This document shows positions 1 to 5,431 of a DNA stretch of 5,431 nucleotides, one piece after another (position 1 is the first letter of the stretch; the number at the start of each line of letters is the position of its first letter). Under the pieces are notes generated by a model, which was given only the letters and a program-made list of their open reading frames with translations, did not search any database and was not told the origin of the DNA. The DNA is from Acidobacteriota bacterium. Its GTDB lineage: Bacteria; Acidobacteriota; Terriglobia; 20CM-2-55-15. The stretch is from assembly GCA_003223895.1 (NCBI GenBank), contig QHXD01000332.1:12997-18427 (forward strand), in the 5' to 3' direction. A program made the translations under genes and the position numbers.

Positions 1-416
1 GTGACCGCACGCGCCACCGCCGAGCTTTGCACGTCGACGAGGGGCGTTTCGGCTGTGACCTCGACCGTTTCCGTCACTCCGCCCACTTTCATGTCTGCGT
101 TCACCTGTGCGGTGAAGTTCGCGAGCATTTCAATGCCTTCACGCCTGGTTGTGCTGAACCCGGGCAACGTAAATGTCACGCTATATACGCCCGGCGGCAG
201 ACTGACAATGGTGTACTGTCCGGACTCATTGGTGACCGCCATGCGCGATTTCTCGATCAGGGCGGGACTTGCAGCCTCCACGGTAACGCCGGGTAGCACG
301 GCGCCCGATGCGTCTTTGGCGACACCGGAAATGGTGCCGAGACCCTGGGCGTGGCCAAGGGCCGACCCCGTCAACAATAGGAAAATCAAAAACAACGCTC
401 CTCTTACCTGCCGCAT
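1..416 (-). CDS. TonB-dependent receptor with carboxypeptidase-regulatory N-terminal domain (5' part only)
   Basis: This is the first 138 codons of an outer-membrane receptor gene that runs off the left edge. The ATG at 416-414 follows a strong Shine-Dalgarno site (GGAGGA at 426-421, 4 nt spacing), which decides the start. Residues 1-24 form a signal peptide: basic MRQVR, a hydrophobic LFLIFLLLTG core, and probable cleavage near GHA|Q. Residues 26-110 match a carboxypeptidase-regulatory-like beta-sandwich, with GTISGVAKDASGAVLPGVTV, then ESGQYTIVSLPPGVYSVTFTLPGF. Residues 113-138 (VTETVEVTAETPLVDVQSS) resemble the linker that leads into the TonB plug domain of acidobacterial Oar-like receptors. 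Such proteins usually exceed 900 residues, so the plug and barrel must lie beyond the edge. The expected role is TonB-driven uptake of a large ligand across the outer membrane. The ligand is unknown. The gene has its own promoter and is separated by 106 bp from the operon before it. Confidence 0.88.
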   Translation of the reverse strand, partial: MRQVRGALFLIFLLLTGSALGHAQGLGTISGVAKDASGAVLPGVTVEAASPALIEKSRMAVTNESGQYTIVSLPPGVYSVTFTLPGFSTTRREGIEMLANFTAQVNADMKVGGVTETVEVTAETPLVDVQSSAVARAV

Positions 417-420
417 ACTT

Positions 421-426
421 TCCTCC
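421..426 (-). promoter_or_regulatory. Shine-Dalgarno site of the left-edge receptor gene
   Basis: On the minus strand GGAGGA sits 4 nt before the ATG at 416-414. It is the best ribosome binding site in the window and fixes the start of the receptor gene. Confidence 0.75.
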
Positions 427-430
427 ACTC

Positions 431-502
431 ATTTAGGGTTCGTTGATGGGGCGGTATACCACACTACTTGAGGAGGGACAATCCTTTAGATATAGGGTTC
501 GT
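431..502. repeat. Imperfect 13-bp direct repeat straddling the promoter (possible operator pair)
   Basis: The plus strand carries ATTTAGGGTTCGT at 431-443 and ATATAGGGTTCGT at 490-502, with one mismatch in 13. The copies are 59 bp apart, one just upstream of the candidate -35 box and one just past the predicted start point. A shorter direct repeat, TTGAGGAG, lies at 468-475 and 511-518. The arrangement would suit a DNA-binding regulator, but no regulator gene is visible and short repeats can arise by chance. Confidence 0.35.
453..481 (-). promoter_or_regulatory. Candidate sigma70-type promoter for the left-edge receptor gene
   Basis: Read on the minus strand, TTGTCC (481-476) is followed by a 17-nt spacer and TATACC (458-453), four of six matches to each consensus box. 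Transcription would start near 446, giving a leader of about 30 nt before the ATG at 416. The 17-nt spacing and the position in the gap between operon and receptor support it, but the call rests on pattern alone. An imperfect 13-bp direct repeat lies on either side of it. Confidence 0.45.
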
Positions 503-522
503 ATTTCGAATTGAGGAGCGCC

Positions 523-1263
523 TTATCTCGCGGAGCAGGGAGTCGGGTTCCAGCCAGAAGCGTCTCGCTGTTTCTTGTATTGATAAGTCTTGATGTAAGG
601 CTGCTGCAGGTACTGAGGATCATCGACGAATATCGTCACGGCGAGGTATTCCTGGCCGCCGTTGTCGACCAGGCGGACGAAATACTCGTTCAAGACCGCG
701 TTGCCGCTGTAGGGAACACCGTTTTTGCGGAGGTAACCAGGGCGCAAACGGGTTGTAGTGGCGGTTAATTGACCGCGGCCTGTTGCCGCTGCTCCGCGGC
801 CCCTGCCGGGAACATCCCAGCGGGCAACGGAGTATCCCTGCCATGTCGGCTCTCCAGTCGGCGGCTGCGAACCGCCGAAGAAGAACCGGCGCGTTTGCGT
901 CCCCGCATCGGTATCGATTCGCAGTGTATTATCGCTTTCCCAGGTGATGTGCAGGCGGCCCGGAAGACGCATCACGCCGCCGGCGCCGTACACCTTGCAC
1001 TGCTCCCCGCTCGCTTCGTCCTTCGCAGGATCCCACGCCTCGGTCGCCCCCCGTCCCTCGGCATTGACTGGCAGATAATCGACATTGCCCTTCGGGGGCG
1101 TGAGCATGCGATATCGCCAGTCATCGGTGACCAAAGCCACCCAATATCCCGTGATGTCGAACGGCGCGGCTGTCCGGCCGGTGAGCGGAGCTTGTCCACG
1201 TCCCTGGGCGTGGAGTTGGAAAGGAACGATAGCGAGGATTCCCGCAATGAGAAGTCTGCGCAC
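523..1263 (-). CDS. Exported protein of unknown function, shorter paralogue of the first operon gene
   Basis: This gene encodes 246 residues from a GTG at 1263-1261, 4 nt after the stop of the metallo-beta-lactamase-fold gene. An open frame extends upstream to 1362, but that would put about 33 residues before an obvious signal peptide (MRRLLIAGILAIVPFQLHA|Q) and overlap the previous gene, so the GTG is preferred. There is no strong Shine-Dalgarno site, so translation is probably coupled to the upstream gene. Mature-protein landmarks are DITGYW (36-41), LPVNAEGRGATEAWDPAKDE (64-83), C89, WQGYSVARWD (141-150), a Gly/Arg/Ala-rich linker (152-164), YLRKNGV (177-183), DDPQYLQQPYI (214-224) and a near-terminal C243. 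These align in order with the 291-aa protein encoded at 2329-3204, so the two are paralogues. I recall similar unannotated proteins in Acidobacteriota. It is probably periplasmic and rich in beta strands. No catalytic motif is recognised. Confidence 0.82.
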   Translation of the reverse strand: MRRLLIAGILAIVPFQLHAQGRGQAPLTGRTAAPFDITGYWVALVTDDWRYRMLTPPKGNVDYLPVNAEGRGATEAWDPAKDEASGEQCKVYGAGGVMRLPGRLHITWESDNTLRIDTDAGTQTRRFFFGGSQPPTGEPTWQGYSVARWDVPGRGRGAAATGRGQLTATTTRLRPGYLRKNGVPYSGNAVLNEYFVRLVDNGGQEYLAVTIFVDDPQYLQQPYIKTYQYKKQRDASGWNPTPCSAR

Positions 1264-1267
1264 GGCT

Positions 1268-2332
1268 CTACTCTTTTGCAGTCCTGGAATTGAGACTGCG
1301 ATATACGGCTTCGATGAACATATCGGGTGTCCAGGAGGGATTCCGGGCGAGGCGGGGGTCATAGTCTCGAGTGAGTTTGGCCGCTTTGATCTGCGGAAGC
1401 GTCATGCCACGCTTGATCATTTCCTGGACGCGATCTCGAACGATGGTCATCATATCCCTGTAATACGCCACGTCGGCGGAATCGGTGACCCGCCCATGTC
1501 CAGGAACGACCAGGGTGCCGCCTTCCATCATGTGCTCGACGATCGCCACGTCGAGGATCCAGTTCAAGCTGTCCACAATCCCCTGGACGCTCCCGCCTTT
1601 GTCGATGTCGATCACCGGATAACTGGCCATGTTGAGGATATCGCCGACAGCCAGCACTTCGGATCCGCGGAACTGCACCACGCTATCTCCATCGGTATGT
1701 GCGGCCGGCCGATGCCAGACGACAACGCCCTCGCCATTAAAGAAGTTCAGTTTCTTGTCTGTGCCAAGGTAGGTCTCTGTCGGCAAAGCCGCCGCCGGTA
1801 AGGGAGAAGACCCGGACACATGCGTCGGCGCATTCTCGTGAGCGATCACCCAGGCGCCCTGTCCGACTCGAGCGCCATAGCTGCTGCCCGCATTGACAAT
1901 GACGGCGTTTCCACCCATGTGGTCCGGATCGAAGCTGGTGTTGATAATGCCGGCGATCGGGCGTGGCGCGGGCGGTGAGGCGGTCGTTCCCAGGAACCTT
2001 GAACCGTCCCACCATACACAGTGCACGATTCCGACGCAGGATTGTTGGGGCATCGGTGACGAGGTCACTTGACGAGACAGTTCACGAACGGCGGCCAACA
2101 CCTTATCACTCATTTCGGCAGAGCCGGTATCGATCAGAAGAACGCCGTCCCTTCCGACCGACGCGACGATATTGGCGCCGCCTCCGACGAGCATGAAGAT
2201 ATTGCCCCGCAACGGCAGAATCCGAATGTCGCCACCAGGACGAGGCTGTTGCGCGCCGATATGCATCCCGCCAAATGCCGCGAAAAGCACAATCGCCGCG
2301 GCAGCAAGCAGGATGGGCCGAACGGTTCTCAT
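1268..2332 (-). CDS. Exported metallo-beta-lactamase-fold protein with an altered metal-binding motif
   Basis: This 354-residue protein starts at an ATG that overlaps the previous stop as ATGA; GAGGA at 2344-2340 lies 7 nt upstream. Residues 1-28 form a signal peptide (MRTVRPILLAAAAIVLFAAFGG...GAQ), so it acts outside the cytoplasm. Fold landmarks are GVLLIDTG (63-70), NTSFDPDHMGGN (131-142), AAHTDGDS (210-217) with H212, AVGD (228-231) with D231, and VPGHG (276-280) with H279. The helical tail YRDMMTIVRDRVQEMIKRGMT (about 291-311) is typical of the SoxH-like and cyclase-like branch. The usual HxHxDH motif reads SxDxDH here (S133, D135, D137, H138), so two of the zinc-1 histidines are replaced while the later ligands remain. 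From memory, related acidobacterial proteins also carry NTSxDPDH, so this is probably a family trait and not damage. It may be a hydrolase with unusual metal binding; the substrate is unknown. It lies between two paralogous exported proteins in one operon. Confidence 0.9.
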   Translation of the reverse strand: MRTVRPILLAAAAIVLFAAFGGMHIGAQQPRPGGDIRILPLRGNIFMLVGGGANIVASVGRDGVLLIDTGSAEMSDKVLAAVRELSRQVTSSPMPQQSCVGIVHCVWWDGSRFLGTTASPPAPRPIAGIINTSFDPDHMGGNAVIVNAGSSYGARVGQGAWVIAHENAPTHVSGSSPLPAAALPTETYLGTDKKLNFFNGEGVVVWHRPAAHTDGDSVVQFRGSEVLAVGDILNMASYPVIDIDKGGSVQGIVDSLNWILDVAIVEHMMEGGTLVVPGHGRVTDSADVAYYRDMMTIVRDRVQEMIKRGMTLPQIKAAKLTRDYDPRLARNPSWTPDMFIEAVYRSLNSRTAKE

Positions 2333-3204
2333 TGTCCCGTCCTCTGCGCGCGCCGGTCACCGTTTGAGAACTCGCTGTCGCGAAGCTTGCGTTGGAACTC
2401 CGGGTACATTGTTTCCGCGCCGCCGGTCGGTGTGCCGGCCGGCACGCCGTACCGGGCACGAATCTCCTTTAGAAACGGGTTCTCGTCGAGGAGAAAGTGG
2501 GGCACATGGCCCTTCTCCAGACCTTCATATACCGATGTGCAGGGGTGCGCAGGCACGAGCGAATTGACATTCAACCGGTACTCGGAGCTGCGAATCAGCG
2601 GTTCGGAAAGGTAATTCGGGTCGTGCACGATGTTGATCCATGTCAGATAGTCGCCCCGCCGGATCCACCAGGAAGTGACGGTCGCCTCGTCGCTGACCAT
2701 GGCGCCGTTTCGCCGGATGTAGTCCTCCTTCAAATGCGTGGTCTCGATGCGGAGGATATCGCCCTCCCATGCCGCCGCCGAGAAACCACCCCATACATGG
2801 GGCGCTTCGTCAGCCGGCTGCTGGCGGGCATCCAAAAATACCGGGCTATCTGTTGATTGATGCCACTCCGGATGATACGCGATGACCTCTCGCGAGTAGG
2901 GATCCACTTCCTTCGAAATTCGCATTGCCGTGGGTCCGCGGTAGATGTACGCCCAGCCGTGCGGACGGCACTGGTATTCCGGAAGCGACAGAATGGAAGC
3001 ATCCCAGCTCTCGGCGCGGGCGAGGCCGGCCGCGTTGAGCGGCAGGCCGAACCAGTCGCCCACCCACGGATTCTCCGTATTGTCCTGAGAACGGACCACC
3101 GTCCATTCGCCCGAAAAATCCGTCTGTGCGAGGACGCTTCCCGCTGTAAGGACTGCAAGCAGGGATGACATCAGGATGACGTGAAGAGGATTCATTCCAC
3201 GCAT
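2329..3204 (-). CDS. Exported protein of unknown function, first gene of the operon
   Basis: This gene encodes 291 residues. The ATG at 3204-3202 follows GAGGTG (3214-3209) with 4 nt spacing; a second ATG at codon 4 is a less likely start. Residues 1-26 form a signal peptide (HVILMSSLLAVLTAGSVLA|Q), implying a periplasmic or surface location. Landmarks are DFSGEW (29-34), LPLNAAGLARAESWD (54-68), C79, WGGFSAAAWEGDILRIETTHL (138-158), YIRRNGAM (162-169), DPNYLSEPLI (195-204) and C222. The order matches the 246-aa protein at 523-1263, so the two share an origin. A 69-residue C-terminal tail (223-291, including HVPHFLLDENPFLKEIRARYG and GGAETMYPEF) is absent from the paralogue. The stop overlaps the next start as ATGA, so the two genes should be translationally coupled. 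I recall similar proteins in Acidobacteriota without an assigned function, and I see no catalytic motif. Confidence 0.85.
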   Translation of the reverse strand: MRGMNPLHVILMSSLLAVLTAGSVLAQTDFSGEWTVVRSQDNTENPWVGDWFGLPLNAAGLARAESWDASILSLPEYQCRPHGWAYIYRGPTAMRISKEVDPYSREVIAYHPEWHQSTDSPVFLDARQQPADEAPHVWGGFSAAAWEGDILRIETTHLKEDYIRRNGAMVSDEATVTSWWIRRGDYLTWINIVHDPNYLSEPLIRSSEYRLNVNSLVPAHPCTSVYEGLEKGHVPHFLLDENPFLKEIRARYGVPAGTPTGGAETMYPEFQRKLRDSEFSNGDRRAQRTGQ

Positions 3205-3208
3205 AATT

Positions 3209-3214
3209 CACCTC
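3209..3214 (-). promoter_or_regulatory. Shine-Dalgarno site of the first operon gene
   Basis: GAGGTG on the minus strand lies 4 nt before the ATG at 3204-3202 and favours that start over the ATG three codons further in. No convincing promoter was found between it and the palindrome, so the operon promoter is unidentified. Confidence 0.65.
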
Positions 3215-3231
3215 GATTGCCGCACTTCACA

Positions 3232-3374
3232 ATTTTGAAATTGGACGAATCCTGCATCTCAAATCCGAAATCCGAAATCTCGAATTGGACCGGCAATCCT
3301 CCCAAAGCCGTGGCAGTCCAATCGGATATTTCGGATTTCGGATTTGAGATGCAGGATTCGTCCAATTTCAAAAT
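3232..3374. repeat. Large palindrome with 47-bp perfect arms in the receptor-operon gap
   Basis: The left arm (3232-3278) is a perfect reverse complement of the right arm (3328-3374), with 49 bp between. Pairing continues imperfectly inside: ATTGGAC at 3284-3290 against GTCCAAT at 3316-3322, then CGGC at 3291-3294 against GCCG at 3307-3310. Nearly the whole 143 bp could fold into one hairpin or cruciform. Each arm carries a tandem 7-bp unit (AAATCCG twice, then a degenerate copy). The palindrome begins 37 nt after the receptor stop and ends 27 nt before the next start. It resembles a small intergenic repeat or MITE-like element, but it has no flanking target-site duplication that I can see. 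It may end or insulate receptor transcription, although no run of T follows it. It contains no gene. Confidence 0.9.
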
Positions 3375-3411
3375 CTCCTCTGTCTGAATGCGATCAGTCA
3401 AGTATGTTAGA

Positions 3412-4908
3412 TCAGAAATCCACCCGAGCGTTGATCGTTACAGTTCGCGATCCGGTAGCGGAGGTGATCCGTCCAAAGATGTTTGAATTGATATCGGTAT
3501 TTGGATCTGCCCAGACCGGATGGTTGAGAACATTAACCGCATCAGCGCGAATCGTGAAACTCTTCGACTCGCCGATCCGAATCCGCTTGCCCAATGCCGC
3601 ATCGAACCGAAGGTTCGTTGGGCCCGCAAAGACTCGTTGAGACGTATTGCCGGTCGTACCAGGCCGCGGATTTTGAAGAATAATGTTTCCCGAACCATCC
3701 ACCACGACCTGGTTGGTAAAGCGGCCCGGGAGATTTGTGTCGCCTCCAAAATTGGGCAGAGATGCGCGTTGTGTCTTGAGGCCCGGGAAAAACTCGACGA
3801 ATCCATCACGAACGGTGGCTTTCGCATAGTCCTTCGGCAGCGACCCAACCAGATCTGCCGTGTTTATGTTTGAGGCGGGGTTGTTGGCGCATCCGGAGGC
3901 GCAGGACAGGGTGCGGATGTTCGACATGAAACCGAGTGGCCCACCGGTACTCCAATTGAAAATTCCCGATACCTGCCATCCTTCGACGAGGCGTTGCACA
4001 ATCGAAGGAGCCTGACTCAACAGGCGGTGGTTTGCGCCGAACGGCAGGTCCCACGCCCCGAACGTGTTGAACGTGTGCCTCCGATCAAAGGTTTCGAGGC
4101 CTTTCTGGAGAGCACGGTTGCGCGGGTCCCGTGTTGTTGACGTGGTATCGGTACCGACGCCGGCTGGAATTGCCGTAGTGCCCAGCGACTTGGACAAGGA
4201 ATAGGCGAATTCTCCGCTGACACCATGAGACAACCGCTTTCGGACCTGAGTGACAAAGGAATGATATGTGGAATTATCGTTGTTGCCGTGCAGAACCAGG
4301 CTGCCGAACTGCGGGTTCACCGTAATGTAGTTCTGCGGCAGGCCGGCATTCGTGAGCATGGCTCCTCTTGTTCCGCCGCCAATAGCCGTCGTTGTGTTGA
4401 TGAAGTTTGCAAGATTGGCGACGTCGCCGTTTGCGAGAAACACATTGGTCGTCGTAAATCTCCGCAGGGCTTCCGAGCCGGTGAGCGTTGTGCCGTTGAC
4501 GGTACCGACACCGGGAACGTTGAACCCATTCAGCATTCGGTTAAACAGGTCGGCGTTGCTGCCCGCGCGCGTGGTGTTGAACGCCTGAAGAATGCCGGTC
4601 TCCAGGATGTTCACCTCGTTGAGCTGGATCGGTGACCAGAGCTTCGTTCCCTTGGTCCCGCTATAGCTGACGTCGACCGTGAGGTTTTTCGCCAGTTCGC
4701 GCTGGATCGACAGGTTGAAGTTCTGAACGTACGGCATCACCCGGTTATCGTTAAACCCTGCAAAACTTACGGTGCGGTCTGTCACGGGAACAGTCGCTAG
4801 GGGAGCCAGGGTGGGCGCGAGCGGGAGCCGGACCGAAGTCAGATCCGTATAGGTCGCGGGGTTGAACGTTGTCAGATTGTCCGTACCGGGCAGAGCCGCC
4901 AAAGCCAT
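3412..4908 (-). CDS. TonB-dependent receptor, C-terminal barrel (downstream half of a frameshifted gene)
   Basis: This 498-codon open frame holds the C-terminal beta-barrel of an Oar-like outer-membrane receptor. Family-typical stretches are LPGTDNLTTFNPATYTDLTS (6-25), RVMPYVQNFNLSIQRELAKN (56-75), SYSGTKGTKLW (81-91), an STYHSF...KRLSHG segment (strand motif), RRHTFNTFGAWDLPFG, and near the end RADAVNVLNHP. It finishes in TINARVDF, the terminal strand with a final Phe expected for recognition by the outer-membrane assembly machinery. The ATG at 4908-4906 is almost certainly not a real start: there is no signal peptide or plug, and the preceding barrel residues lie in another frame immediately upstream (see 4751-5431). 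The two pieces make one receptor gene broken near 4893-4909, by mutation or by a sequencing or assembly error. If the break is real, this half is unlikely to be exported. The ligand is unknown. Confidence 0.85.
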   Translation of the reverse strand: MALAALPGTDNLTTFNPATYTDLTSVRLPLAPTLAPLATVPVTDRTVSFAGFNDNRVMPYVQNFNLSIQRELAKNLTVDVSYSGTKGTKLWSPIQLNEVNILETGILQAFNTTRAGSNADLFNRMLNGFNVPGVGTVNGTTLTGSEALRRFTTTNVFLANGDVANLANFINTTTAIGGGTRGAMLTNAGLPQNYITVNPQFGSLVLHGNNDNSTYHSFVTQVRKRLSHGVSGEFAYSLSKSLGTTAIPAGVGTDTTSTTRDPRNRALQKGLETFDRRHTFNTFGAWDLPFGANHRLLSQAPSIVQRLVEGWQVSGIFNWSTGGPLGFMSNIRTLSCASGCANNPASNINTADLVGSLPKDYAKATVRDGFVEFFPGLKTQRASLPNFGGDTNLPGRFTNQVVVDGSGNIILQNPRPGTTGNTSQRVFAGPTNLRFDAALGKRIRIGESKSFTIRADAVNVLNHPVWADPNTDINSNIFGRITSATGSRTVTINARVDF

Positions 4909-5431
4909 TGATGCCGTATCCGCCGCGAAGCACAGTGTTGTGGAGGTGGGGCAAGGACCAGCTGAATCCGACCGAAGGCGCGAAATTGTTCTTATCTTCC
5001 TTATAAGGTTTGATGCCGGGGTTCGGTGAATTCTTACCGATCAACTCGATTGTTGTCAGTGAACCGCCGGTCGCAAACGGATTCCAGAGCGCATTGAAGT
5101 TCGTGCCCGAAATTCCGAACAGGCCGGCCTGACCGCCTTTTGCGTGTCCCGCCAATCCGTGAGATTCGTAAGGTGTGCCGTACCTGTCGTACCGGACGCC
5201 GAGATTCAGCGTAAAGTTCTGAGTGACCTTCCAGTTGTCTTTGAAGAAACCGGACCAGTCATTCTGGTGGGTATCTCGCGTCCTTCTTATTGTCTTCTTG
5301 TAATCGTCAAATACGGTTGCGCTGGGACTGTTGATAAAAAATCCCTGCGTGACGTTTGCCACTGTGCCGGCCAGTGTGGCCAGCAGGTCCTGGGCCGACG
5401 TCACATCGTTGGCGTTCAGACCGGGAAAGAC
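4751..5431 (-). CDS. TonB-dependent receptor, middle part (upstream half of a frameshifted gene)
   Basis: The frame is open from the right edge, so the true start, signal peptide and plug lie outside the window. The GTG at 5404 is internal: the codons before it read VFPGLNAND in the same frame. Receptor-like sequence includes SAQDLLATLAGTVANVTQGFF, then DWSGFFKDNWKVTQNFTLNLGVRYDRYG, a strand-turn pattern typical of acidobacterial TonB-dependent receptors, and NNFAPSVGFSWSLP...NTVLRGGYGIN, which ends near 4907. After GYGIN the frame no longer looks like a receptor; about 50 unrelated residues (including ARAHPGSPSDCSRDRPHRK) run to a stop at 4753-4751. The barrel resumes in the frame shifted by one base (3412-4908). 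Only about 5431-4907 is therefore genuine coding sequence for this part. Confidence 0.82.
   Translation of the reverse strand, partial: VFPGLNANDVTSAQDLLATLAGTVANVTQGFFINSPSATVFDDYKKTIRRTRDTHQNDWSGFFKDNWKVTQNFTLNLGVRYDRYGTPYESHGLAGHAKGGQAGLFGISGTNFNALWNPFATGGSLTTIELIGKNSPNPGIKPYKEDKNNFAPSVGFSWSLPHLHNTVLRGGYGINGFGGSARYGQSDNVQPRDLYGSDFGPAPARAHPGSPSDCSRDRPHRKFCRV
4893..4909 (-). other. Frameshift point in the receptor gene
   Basis: The minus-strand codons up to AAT (4909-4907) encode LRGGYGIN in one frame, and LPGTDNLTTFNP begins at CTG (4893-4891) in the frame shifted by +1. The switch must fall between them. It corresponds to a net gain of one base or a loss of a length equal to two modulo three. 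I see no slippery heptamer or long homopolymer here, so programmed frameshifting is not supported. As I recall the family, more residues usually separate GYGIN from the PGT-like motif, so a small deletion is more likely than one added base. Confidence 0.7.

Noticed and set aside
1..471. A 156-codon plus-strand open frame at the left edge.
   Set aside because: It is antisense to the receptor start, whose signal peptide, Shine-Dalgarno site and domain pattern are clear.
499..511. Small inverted repeat TTCG/CGAA just past the stop of the 246-aa gene.
   Set aside because: The stem is only 4 bp with no T-run, too weak to call a terminator.
1264..1362. Upstream extension of the 246-aa gene to 1362.
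   Set aside because: It would place 33 residues before a clear signal peptide and overlap the metallo-beta-lactamase-fold gene by 95 nt; the GTG at 1263 is the better start.
1085..1801. A 238-codon plus-strand open frame.
   Set aside because: It lies antisense to two well-supported genes and has no recognisable domain or ribosome binding site.
3232..3374. Palindrome as a classical rho-independent terminator.
   Set aside because: The arms are long and AT-rich and no T-run follows the hairpin on either strand, so it does not fit the intrinsic terminator pattern, though it might still affect transcription.
3181..3401. Short open frames on both strands across the palindrome, sharing the peptide KLDESCISNPKSEIS.
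   Set aside because: The shared peptide is a by-product of the inverted repeat; neither frame has a ribosome binding site or protein-like composition.
3378..3401. Possible minus-strand promoter with TTGACT at 3401-3396 and GAGATT 18 nt downstream.
   Set aside because: The -10 match is only three of six and the transcript would have to begin inside the palindrome; not convincing.
4893..4909. Programmed ribosomal frameshifting in the receptor gene.
   Set aside because: No slippery sequence or adjacent stop codon is seen, and frameshifting is not expected in this family; an indel or sequence error is simpler.

Overview
The window looks like a piece of a chromosome from an Acidobacteriota-type Gram-negative bacterium, perhaps of the Vicinamibacteria or Solibacteres kind. 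This rests on the style of the proteins: large 'Oar-like' TonB-dependent receptors with an N-terminal carboxypeptidase-regulatory fold, and small exported proteins of a sort I recall mainly from that phylum. GC content appears moderately high. I could not run a search, so the taxonomy is inferred. Every gene I accept is on the minus strand, so transcription runs from right to left.

Layout in transcription order. (1) 5431-3412: the C-terminal part of a TonB-dependent outer-membrane receptor whose start lies beyond the right edge. Its reading frame breaks near 4893-4909, so it appears as two overlapping open frames. (2) 3411-3205: a 207-bp intergenic gap holding a large near-perfect palindrome with 47-bp arms. 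(3) 3204-523: a tight three-gene operon. It encodes an exported protein of unknown function (291 aa), an exported metallo-beta-lactamase-fold protein (354 aa) overlapping it by ATGA, and a second exported protein (246 aa) starting 4 nt after the metallo-beta-lactamase stop. The first and third proteins are paralogues. (4) 522-417: an intergenic gap with a plausible sigma70-type promoter straddled by an imperfect 13-bp direct repeat. (5) 416-1: the start of a second TonB-dependent receptor, running off the left edge.

Working together (inference): all three operon products carry signal peptides and so should act in the periplasm or at the cell surface, and both neighbours are outer-membrane receptor genes. 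A cassette for taking up and hydrolysing an unknown substrate is a reasonable guess, but nothing here names the substrate. The metallo-beta-lactamase-fold protein has an altered first metal-binding motif, so its chemistry should not be assumed. No RNA gene, CRISPR array, transposase or replication origin is visible, and no gene-free stretch exceeds 300 bases.
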